NCBI GenBank assembly: GCA_003818205.1
Contig: RPRQ01000001.1
Location: forward strand, 62,001-126,000
DNA: 64,000 nucleotides
Source of the DNA: Bacteroidales bacterium
GTDB lineage: Bacteria; Bacteroidota; Bacteroidia; Bacteroidales; Tenuifilaceae
Reading direction: 5' to 3'
Position numbers and translations under genes: made by a program. Below, piece by piece: positions 52,958-60,264 of the stretch. Numbering within the stretch: position 1 is the stretch's first letter; each line of letters starts with the position of its first letter. Under the pieces are notes generated by a model. It made no database searches. It saw nothing but the letters and a program-made list of their open reading frames with translations, and was not told the origin of the DNA.

Positions 52958-54730
52958 ATGTCGAGTACGAATAAAAACAAGTTTGAAGTTTTTCCAGTAG
53001 AGAATGACGAAGAGTTTGCAAAATACTTAGCAGAGTGCTTGACCTACCCTAACGTTAAGGTTGAAGAAAAAATAGAAAACAGATTCCACTTTAAATACTT
53101 TCTAAACTACTTGTGGAAAGATGCTGACGGATTGAAAGCTCAAACAATCTTACTTGAAAAGGATTATACAAGCGCATCCTATCTGGGCGATTATATAAAC
53201 TACTATGCACATTGCTATAGGCCTTATTTGAAGAAGTGTAGGAGGGTTCACTTTTTCAGAGAGAAGTTCGATGACAATACATTTGTTAGAATGCTAACAG
53301 ATAGCAAATGCGAGTATGATAAAAATTGGAAATCTTACTTGGGATATATTGTCGTGAAGCCTTTGCCTAAGGGAGTAATTGGTGCAACGCTTATAAAGCC
53401 GTACGATAAAAAAGATAAACGATTCTACACTGCAAAACGAGACTATTCTGTAAATTTATTCGGTAAAACGCTAAATATCGAATCTCTTCCATATCAGGAA
53501 CAGGATGGAATAGTAGGATCTTGTGCCAGTTCAGCGTTATGGTTTGCGTTTCAAAAAACGAGAGAATTATTTCACACTTCCGTTCCCAATCCAAGCGATA
53601 TAACAATCTCAGCAGGTTACGACTCCTTTCACACAGGTAAAAGTTTTCCAAGTAATGGGTTAGAAATTTCTCAAATCTGCATGGCTGTTCATGCAATCGG
53701 TTTGATTTCTGAGCTGAGAGTATCATCGGAATACATATCTGACAACAAATGGCTAAAATCATTTGTATATGCTTATTCCCGAATGGGTATCCCTATTCTT
53801 ATGGGTATGGATATTGAAAAAAGAGGAGAACACCTGATTACAATAAACGGATATAGGTTTTCTCATACCAAAAAGAAAACAAAGAGGATTAGTAAAATTG
53901 ATCTTGAACTTCAGAGTAATGAGATTATCAAGTTCTATGCCCATGATGACCAAACAGGACCATTTTCAAGAGTTGAATTTGTAAGTAAAGGATATCAATT
54001 TAATACCTCATGGTGGGATAATATAAATTCAGAAATTGGGTTAGGTGCAAATGCTATTTGTATTATAGTTCCGCTTGTTAATACAATTAAAGTAACTTTT
54101 GAGAATATTCTAGAGGAGGCTACAATCTTAGATTTTGTTTTTGATATGCACATTGAACTAAAATTTACTTGGGATATTTATCTTATCGAAAGCAATAAAT
54201 ACAAAGAAGAAATAAGATCAGAGTTAATTAAGAATGATAAACAATACAATAGCTGTGCAGCTGAAATACTATTTGAATCCTTACCTAAATATGTTTGGGT
54301 TGCAAAAGCATATATAAGAAATGGGGATAAGGATTATCTTATTTTTGATTTGCTTTACGATGCAATAGATGTAAATTATAAAAAAACACCCTTTTTTACA
54401 AATATTTACAATTCATCATTCAAAGAAACACTTGATAGATTATCTATTCGGGACGAATTCTCAATATTTAAAAAAACCATAACATCAGAGGATAAAAGGG
54501 CTGACTTATACACCATTTTGACCGAAGAGCAAACGGTCTTAAATTCAATAGAATCAGTTCAGGAAGAACTTCAGAAGAATTCATTACCTACAAATACGAC
54601 TGCTATCATTGCAGAGATTAATAAAGATGGTGTTTCAAAGGCTAAGGTTGAAGAGGCAATTGTAGAAGAAATCAGCAAGATAAAGAACAAGTTGACCGAC
54701 TTTAATAAAGATATTGACGAAAGAATTTAA
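52958..54730 (+). CDS. Unfamiliar papain-like protein in accessory block
   Basis: 590 residues, no signal peptide. The N-terminal region (1-150) is alpha/beta with FRYFLNYLW-like and SYLGDYINYYAHCYRPYL segments. Then comes SYLGYIVVKPLPKGVIGATLI and a papain-like core: LPYQEQDGIVGSCASSALW with Gln180/182 and Cys189, GEHLITINGYRF with His292, and FYAHDDQTGPFS with Asp330/331. These can form a Cys-His-Asp centre. The C-terminal part (about 380-590) has no known domain and ends in a coiled coil (EEQTVLNSIESVQEELQKN). I know the motif group from unannotated bacterial proteins but no assigned function. Its company with AbiGi points to defence. Confidence 0.7.
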   Translation: MSSTNKNKFEVFPVENDEEFAKYLAECLTYPNVKVEEKIENRFHFKYFLNYLWKDADGLKAQTILLEKDYTSASYLGDYINYYAHCYRPYLKKCRRVHFFREKFDDNTFVRMLTDSKCEYDKNWKSYLGYIVVKPLPKGVIGATLIKPYDKKDKRFYTAKRDYSVNLFGKTLNIESLPYQEQDGIVGSCASSALWFAFQKTRELFHTSVPNPSDITISAGYDSFHTGKSFPSNGLEISQICMAVHAIGLISELRVSSEYISDNKWLKSFVYAYSRMGIPILMGMDIEKRGEHLITINGYRFSHTKKKTKRISKIDLELQSNEIIKFYAHDDQTGPFSRVEFVSKGYQFNTSWWDNINSEIGLGANAICIIVPLVNTIKVTFENILEEATILDFVFDMHIELKFTWDIYLIESNKYKEEIRSELIKNDKQYNSCAAEILFESLPKYVWVAKAYIRNGDKDYLIFDLLYDAIDVNYKKTPFFTNIYNSSFKETLDRLSIRDEFSIFKKTITSEDKRADLYTILTEEQTVLNSIESVQEELQKNSLPTNTTAIIAEINKDGVSKAKVEEAIVEEISKIKNKLTDFNKDIDERI

Positions 54731-54989
54731 TGGAAATGAATTTACCTCCTATTTATCTTTGCTTGTCAAACCTACAAGAATTGCAATTAAAATCATAATA
54801 AACCGAAAATTAGATAGTGGAACAGTGCAGACAGTAATATCTAAAAAAGATTACAGCAATCTGAATCGACACCAAATTTCAATGAACATTAGAAACTTAC
54901 ATAACAAGGTCTTGATAGAAATGATCGATGAATACCTCTTGAACCGAAGGATAGTATCATTGTCGTTTCGTAAGTTTGGACCGATTTAA
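54714..54989 (+). CDS. Possible small basic protein overlapping the papain-like gene
   Basis: 91 codons from a TTG at 54714, overlapping the previous stop by 17 bp. The sequence (VKPTRIAIKIIINRKLDSG, then NRHQISMNIRNLHNKVL) is basic and regular enough to be real, and no ATG is available near the start. A TAAGTTTG box lies within its last codons, so part of this DNA may be a promoter for the next gene instead. No homology recognised. Confidence 0.35.
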   Translation: MTKEFNGNEFTSYLSLLVKPTRIAIKIIINRKLDSGTVQTVISKKDYSNLNRHQISMNIRNLHNKVLIEMIDEYLLNRRIVSLSFRKFGPI

Positions 54990-55001
54990 GGAGTTTAAGC
55001 A

Positions 55002-56009
55002 ATGACGTTTACTCATCTCATTCGAAAATACATTTGGCTTATAGCTCTTTTAGCTATTGCATCCTATTTGTATTTCTTTCGGTTCTGTTCAGCTTCAATA
55101 AGTCCATCTAACAAGGAATTTGCAGTTACCGATACATCTAGCATTACCAATATTACCATTGGCAACGATTCAACTTTAATAAAGTTAAACCGAACCAACA
55201 AGGGTTGGATACTAAACGATAATTATAAAACTAGGAGTGAGGCGATTAAGGCGCTTATGAACGTTATTGTTCGTATTGATGCTAAATCTCCAATTCCTAA
55301 AACGGTGAACGATAGCCTAACATCAGCTCTTGAATCAAATGGGATAAAGGTTAATATTTATAATGGTGAAAGTTTCTTAAAAGGGTACTCCATCCTTGCA
55401 ACTCAAACCTATAAATTGGGTACAATAGGGAAATTGAATAGCTCTGAAATAGCATTCGCTCTTCAGCTCGTTGGTTTTAAAGGAGATGTTGCTTCTCTTT
55501 TCGTTCTCGACCCTGACTATTGGAAAAGCAATAGGCTTTTCATAGCCGACCTAAGCCAAATTGCTCGTATTGATGTTGAGATACCTAACGCTCCTGAAAA
55601 ATCGTTCGCCGTTTCGCTCGACAATGAGGGGATTCATCTAAAAGCCACATATTTCGATAGAAGCATTGAAAAGTTCGATACCACAGGTCTTGCTCGATTT
55701 ATATTTAGTCTTACCGATCTTTCGTTCGAAAAATTGTTAAGTAAGTCGTCAGCCGAGGAGCGGGCTGCGATTGTAATGTCTCAACCCGAGCAAATTTTTA
55801 CAATAACCCTGGCCAGTGGCATAAAGTTAGTCCTTAAAACCTACCCAATCCCTGTTGATGAGTACAGGGATGAGTTTGGTCGAACCGTTAAGTTCGACCT
55901 AAATCGATTGTACATCTCATTTAACAACGATGCAATTATTGCCATAGCGAATTACACCGTGTTTGACCCTGTGCTCAAGGACTTATCATCTTTTCGATTG
56001 AAAAACTAA
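55002..56009 (+). CDS. DUF4340-like protein associated with the gld ABC transporter
   Basis: 335 residues: a short cytoplasmic start, one membrane helix (about 9-27), and an extracytoplasmic part with regular beta strands (FAVTDTSSITNITIGNDST, KLNRTNKGWILND). The form resembles DUF4340 proteins, which often follow gldF and gldG and precede dnaN in Bacteroidota. AAGGAG lies about 9 bases before the ATG, one of few Shine-Dalgarno-like sites here. It probably works with GldFG in the envelope. Confidence 0.75.
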   Translation: MTFTHLIRKYIWLIALLAIASYLYFFRFCSASISPSNKEFAVTDTSSITNITIGNDSTLIKLNRTNKGWILNDNYKTRSEAIKALMNVIVRIDAKSPIPKTVNDSLTSALESNGIKVNIYNGESFLKGYSILATQTYKLGTIGKLNSSEIAFALQLVGFKGDVASLFVLDPDYWKSNRLFIADLSQIARIDVEIPNAPEKSFAVSLDNEGIHLKATYFDRSIEKFDTTGLARFIFSLTDLSFEKLLSKSSAEERAAIVMSQPEQIFTITLASGIKLVLKTYPIPVDEYRDEFGRTVKFDLNRLYISFNNDAIIAIANYTVFDPVLKDLSSFRLKN

Positions 56010-56188
56010 ATTTACCTTTGTCCTTATGGGTAAAATTTGTATTATTGGTACTTGAAATTAATTAAGCAATATCTTTGGTTTTCAAGGATAAAGAGTTAGG
56101 TAGTTGTTTTTTTAGATGATCGACGTTCATACTATTTGCTTGATATAGGAGAAAAGGAATTGTATCTTTGCACAATAAAAGTTTGAAT

Positions 56189-56455
56189 ATGCCTACGCTA
56201 TCGATGTTTTTTGGGATAATCGTTAGAATGTACTATGCTCCAAGCGAACATAATCCGCCGCATATTCATGTTTATTACCAAGATAGTACTGCCGTAATTG
56301 GAATAAATAATGGTGATACGATTCAGGGAGATATACCTCCAAAACAATTAAAATTAGTTTTAGCGTGGATTGAAATACATAAGGATGAGTTAATGGCTAA
56401 TTGGAAGCTATGCCAGAATGGTGAGAAACCTTTTGCTATTGAACCACTTAAATAA
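56189..56455 (+). CDS. DUF4160 domain protein
   Basis: 88 residues from the ATG at 56189 (a TTG at 56168 is less likely). Signature: MPTLSMFFGIIVRMYYAPSE, then HNPPHIHVYYQ, PPKQLKLVLAWIEIHKDELMANW. This is the DUF4160 family, which usually stands next to DUF2442. The two are regarded as a toxin-antitoxin-like pair from their linkage; biochemical function is uncertain. The gene is 6 bp from the DUF2442 gene. Confidence 0.85.
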   Translation: MPTLSMFFGIIVRMYYAPSEHNPPHIHVYYQDSTAVIGINNGDTIQGDIPPKQLKLVLAWIEIHKDELMANWKLCQNGEKPFAIEPLK

Positions 56456-56461
56456 TAGAAA

Positions 56462-56698
56462 ATGTATTTAGCAGTTAAAGCAGTTGAACCAATTAATAAT
56501 TTTAAGCTTTTACTTACATTTGAGAATGGAGAGAGGCGACAATTTGATATGAATCCATTCTTAAACAAAGGCATATTTAAGGAACTTAGTGAGGTGGAGT
56601 TATTCAATACTGTTCATTTGAGTTTTGATACCATAGAGTGGGATAACGAAGCAGATATTGATCCTGAAACTCTTTATAAATTAAGCGAAAAGATATAA
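56462..56698 (+). CDS. DUF2442 domain protein
   Basis: 78 residues: VKAVEPINNFKLLLTFENGE, RQFDMNPFL, and IEWDNEADIDPETLY, the last being the DUF2442 hallmark. It is paired with DUF4160 and was probably translated from the same message. It lies 42 bp before dnaN. A TA-like partner is the usual interpretation of this family pair. Confidence 0.85.
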   Translation: MYLAVKAVEPINNFKLLLTFENGERRQFDMNPFLNKGIFKELSEVELFNTVHLSFDTIEWDNEADIDPETLYKLSEKI

Positions 56699-56740
56699 TT
56701 TTCAGCAATAAAACTAAATAATCATTAAAAAATATAACAG

Positions 56741-57871
56741 ATGAAATTCGTTGTTTCAAGTACCGAACTGTTAAGTCATCTTAGCATTGTAAGCAGGGTA
56801 ATTAGCAATAAGAATACCTTACCAATTCTCGATAATTTTCTTTTCAAGCTCGAAGGGAACGAGCTTGAGATAACCGCATCGGATTTGGAAACCACGCTAT
56901 CCACCCGACTTCACCTTGAGAATGTTCAGGAGGATGGAGCAGTTGCTATCCCTTTCCGTATTTTGGTCGATACCCTTAAAGAGTTCTCCGAGCAGCCTTT
57001 AACCTTCGATATCAATCAATCAAACTTGGGTATTGTCGTACATTCCGAGAACGGTCAGTTTAATATTGTTGGTCAGCCCGCTGAGGATTTTCCTGTTCGT
57101 GCAGAGCTAAAACCAGAACGTAAGGTAACCGTTAAGGTTCCTACCGAGGTTCTGCTGAATGGCATCTCAAAAACCATATTCGCAACTGCCGATGATGAGC
57201 TTCGCCCTGTAATGAACGGTATTCTATTGGAGTTGGCTCAGAATAGCCTCACCTTCGTTGCCTCCGATGCTCACAAATTGGTTAGGTATCGCCGTAAGGA
57301 TGTTCAGTCGGATTCCGATTCATCATTCATCCTCCCTAAGAAACCCGCATCGTTGCTAAAGAATATCCTTGGTAAGGAGAGCGGAGCGATTTCACTTGAG
57401 TTCGATGATAAGAATGCCCTTTTCACTATGTCGAACTACACTATGGTTTGCCGTTTGGTTGAGGGTTCATATCCAAACTACAACTCAGTAATCCCTGCCG
57501 ATAATCCAAATAAATTATCTGTTGATAGGGTCGAACTTTACAATGCGCTACGCCGTGTTGCCGTATACTCAAATCAAGCAAGTAACCTGATTAAGCTTAC
57601 ATTAGGAGGTAATCAGCTAACCGTTTCGGCTCAGGATCTCGATTTCTCGATTTCCGCATACGAAAGGCTTAAATCGCAATACGATGGCGATGAGATGGAG
57701 ATTGGGTTTAAATCGGTTTTCTTAATAGAAATTCTTGCCAATATTTCAACATCCGATGTAGTGCTTTCGCTTTCCGATCCTTCAAGAGCTGGTTTAATCT
57801 TCCCATTGGTTAACGAGAATCCCGATGAGGAGATTCTTATGCTCTTGATGCCAATGATGATTAGCGCATAA
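56741..57871 (+). CDS. dnaN: DNA polymerase III subunit beta (sliding clamp)
   Basis: 376 residues in three clamp domains. MKFVVSSTELLSHLSIVSRVI, NKNTLPILDNF, DDELRPVMNGIL and the hydrophobic C-terminus EEILMLLMPMMIS match the beta clamp. Two copies encircle DNA and hold the replicative polymerase. dnaA is not in the window, and no DnaA-box cluster was seen, so this is not an oriC neighbourhood. A MITE lies 11 bp after the stop. Confidence 0.97.
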   Translation: MKFVVSSTELLSHLSIVSRVISNKNTLPILDNFLFKLEGNELEITASDLETTLSTRLHLENVQEDGAVAIPFRILVDTLKEFSEQPLTFDINQSNLGIVVHSENGQFNIVGQPAEDFPVRAELKPERKVTVKVPTEVLLNGISKTIFATADDELRPVMNGILLELAQNSLTFVASDAHKLVRYRRKDVQSDSDSSFILPKKPASLLKNILGKESGAISLEFDDKNALFTMSNYTMVCRLVEGSYPNYNSVIPADNPNKLSVDRVELYNALRRVAVYSNQASNLIKLTLGGNQLTVSAQDLDFSISAYERLKSQYDGDEMEIGFKSVFLIEILANISTSDVVLSLSDPSRAGLIFPLVNENPDEEILMLLMPMMISA

Positions 57872-57882
57872 TTATTATAAAT

Positions 57883-58121
57883 AACGTCAGTTCGATGTAA
57901 GAAACAATTTAAGTGCTATGTTATCAGTATTTTACTTTGATGGGAGAAATGGAATAATGCCTGCCTGTCGGCAGACAGGGAAGAAAAAAGTTAGAAGAAA
58001 CCCCATTATTCCACTATTCCCTGCCTACCGGCAGGCAGGCATCATTCCAATACCATATGATAAACTTGTAACAAATTACAATTTAGAGTATTAATATCAT
58101 TTTTTAAATCGAACACACGTT
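57883..58121. repeat. MITE-like element, copy 5 (inverted)
   Basis: 239 bp, inverted orientation like copy 4, with ends AACGTCAGTTCGATGTAA and AAATCGAACACACGTT, flanked by AAAT on both sides (57879-57882 and 58122-58125). Two GC palindromes sit symmetrically inside (57959-57980, GCCTGCCTGTCGGCAGACAGG; 58019-58040, CTGCCTACCGGCAGGCAGG). It stands between dnaN and the exonuclease gene. Confidence 0.8.
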
Positions 58122-58134
58122 AAATAGATAATTT

Positions 58135-58240
58135 AAAGGCTGTTTCAGAATAACAGATTTTTGTCAGTAAAAATGAATTTGAAGATTTGCTACTTGAAAG
58201 TATCGTTTTTACTGAAAAATGGATTTTGAATCAGCCTTTT
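58135..58240. repeat. Long-range hairpin upstream of the exonuclease gene
   Basis: AAAGGCTG (58135-58142) pairs with CAGCCTTT (58232-58239), and inner segments such as AGTAAAAATG and GTTTTTACT can also pair. It ends 38 bp before the exonuclease start. It could be a processed leader or a terminator. Confidence 0.35.
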
Positions 58241-58277
58241 ATCATTCACTTAATTTAAGTTTTAACAAACCCATCAG

Positions 58278-59045
58278 ATGAAGCTGAACATAAAGAATCC
58301 CATTGTTTTTGTTGACCTTGAAACAACAGGTATTGATATTATCAAAGACCGAATTGTTGAGATTGCTGTGCTAAAGATTCATGTTGATGGCAAGGAGGAG
58401 ATGAAGGTTCGAAGGGTAAACCCCGGAATGCCAATTCCACCCGAAACTACAGCAATTCACGGAATTAGCGATGAAGATGTTAAGAACGAACCTACATTTA
58501 AGGAGATTGCGAAGTCGTTGGTTCAGTTCATTGAGGGGTGCGACTTTGCAGGATTTAACTCCAATAAATTCGATTTCCCGTTATTAGCGGAAGAGTTTCT
58601 TCGGGCGGATATCGATTTCGACCTTAAAAAGCGCAAGTTTATTGATGTTCAAACTATCTTTCATAAAATGGAGAAGAGAACACTCGCAGCGGCTCTTAAA
58701 TTTTATTGTGAGAAGGAATTGGAGAATGCGCATAGCGCAGGTGCTGATTCAATGGCAACCTATGATGTTCTTAAAGCTCAGCTCGATCGATACCCCGATC
58801 TGAAAAATGATGTTGACTACCTCGCCGATTACAGCGCTCAAACCCGTAATGTTGACTTTATCGGAAGAATCATTCTCGATGAGAATGGGGTAGAGGTATT
58901 CAACTTTGGCAAGCACAAGGGTAAATCGGTTGTTGGGGTATTGGAAAAGGAATCGAGTTACTATGCTTGGATGATGAACGGTGAATTTCCGCTATATACC
59001 AAGCGGGTTCTTACAGGGATATACCTAAAAATGAAGCAGAAGTAG
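58278..59045 (+). CDS. DnaQ-like 3'-5' exonuclease
   Basis: 255 residues. Exonuclease motifs: FVDLETTG (DxE, residues about 12-19), FAGFNSNKFDFPLL (motif II), and HSAGADSMAT (motif III). After the catalytic domain lies a second domain with FNFGKHKGKSVVGVLEKE, as in DUF3820/exodeoxyribonuclease X-like proteins. It may proofread DNA or degrade single strands. Located next to dnaN in many Bacteroidota. Confidence 0.92.
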   Translation: MKLNIKNPIVFVDLETTGIDIIKDRIVEIAVLKIHVDGKEEMKVRRVNPGMPIPPETTAIHGISDEDVKNEPTFKEIAKSLVQFIEGCDFAGFNSNKFDFPLLAEEFLRADIDFDLKKRKFIDVQTIFHKMEKRTLAAALKFYCEKELENAHSAGADSMATYDVLKAQLDRYPDLKNDVDYLADYSAQTRNVDFIGRIILDENGVEVFNFGKHKGKSVVGVLEKESSYYAWMMNGEFPLYTKRVLTGIYLKMKQK

Positions 59046-59113
59046 ATTTTTTGTAATAAAAGTATTTAACTCTTTGATTACCTCTGTTTTCGGTGATCCT
59101 CTGTGTAATAATA

Positions 59114-60013
59114 TTAGGGAAGAATAACCTTTAATCCTTTAGGAACAATTTTAATTTTAATCTTCTTACCCATCTCACAGGGCTCACCATCGTAATGGAC
59201 AACCCCTGCTTTTTTCCTTTTAAGTACAATCTGCTGAGCCTGTTCGGTGTGCATTAGCGAACTTTTATCAATTTTCTTTGCAAATAATCGAATTCCAATA
59301 CCAGGAGCCCTATATAGGCGGAAAGGGGATAGAATGCAAATATCTAATCTCCCATCTTGAATATCAGCTTTTGGTGAAATATAGGCGTTGTTCCCATACT
59401 GTGAAGCATTTGCTACTGTAATAAGGAATGCTCTTGTTTTAAGTTTACCAATTTTATCAATTTTTAGCTTATACTTCTTAGGCTTATAGTTGAAGAAGTC
59501 GGAAATGGTTACTTTAATATAAGTGAGAAAACCCCTGCCTTTATTTTTTGCAAACTCATTCCCAATGTGAGCATCGAAGCCTACACCGCAGGTACAGAAG
59601 AAAGGTGAGCCGTTAATCCTACCATAGTCAATTGCCTCAACATTCCCACGGTTTATCAGCTTCATGGCCTTCTCTATGTTGATAGGAATTCTCAGATGGC
59701 GGGCAAGTCCATTGCCTGAACCTATAGGGATTATTCCAAGAATACCCTCTGAATCAACCAATGCTTTAGCAATCTCATTAACCGTTCCATCCCCACCAAC
59801 GGCAACGAATTTGTTATACCCTTCTGCCATCTTAATCGGAACAATTCCTGTTGCATCACCCCTAAAACGGGTAACGTGTATTTCAGCCTCATACCTCGAA
59901 TGGTCTAACAGTTTAAGGATTTGTTCCGCTAAATTATCCTTCTTCTTCGTCCCTGATATTGGGTTGATTAGGAATAATATTTTTTCTTTCGGCATCGTAT
60001 TTTGTACGCTCAT
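59114..60013 (-). CDS. Diacylglycerol kinase family lipid kinase
   Basis: 299 residues. Nucleotide site AVGGDGTVNEIAKAL and the following IIPIGSGNGLARHLRIP are diagnostic of the YegS/DgkB family. C-terminal DGEPCE motif present. These cytoplasmic, membrane-associated kinases phosphorylate diacylglycerol or related lipids. It is divergent from the LTA-synthase-like gene; that enzyme class releases diacylglycerol, so a recycling link is possible. ATG at 60013. Confidence 0.92.
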   Translation of the reverse strand: MSVQNTMPKEKILFLINPISGTKKKDNLAEQILKLLDHSRYEAEIHVTRFRGDATGIVPIKMAEGYNKFVAVGGDGTVNEIAKALVDSEGILGIIPIGSGNGLARHLRIPINIEKAMKLINRGNVEAIDYGRINGSPFFCTCGVGFDAHIGNEFAKNKGRGFLTYIKVTISDFFNYKPKKYKLKIDKIGKLKTRAFLITVANASQYGNNAYISPKADIQDGRLDICILSPFRLYRAPGIGIRLFAKKIDKSSLMHTEQAQQIVLKRKKAGVVHYDGEPCEMGKKIKIKIVPKGLKVILP

Positions 60014-60036
60014 TTTCGATGATCATTAAAACGCCC

Positions 60037-60044
60037 CAAAGATA
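60037..60044 (-). promoter_or_regulatory. Putative -7 box for the lipid kinase gene
   Basis: The minus strand reads TATCTTTG, matching TAnnTTTG, 23 bp before the ATG. No clear -33 element. Confidence 0.35.
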
Positions 60045-60264
60045 CACATCTACTTTGAGTTGTAAAATAGCAGATATTAGGTAAAATGAATATGAAGCCC
60101 TATAATTCTGTAACCTTCTCCTTCACCATCTTCTTGCTAGAGTGGATAAAGGGTTATATATTTGTTAATTCTAAAATATTGTGAAAGCATTCAAGTGTTT
60201 ATATATCAATAGATTATTCGAATGTTGCAATGTTTAGTCTAAAAATTTAACCTATATAATACCT

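Noticed and set aside
56741-57871. Replication origin near dnaN
   Set aside because: No dnaA, no DnaA-box cluster and no AT-rich unwinding repeat other than a MITE. In Bacteroidota dnaN is often far from oriC.
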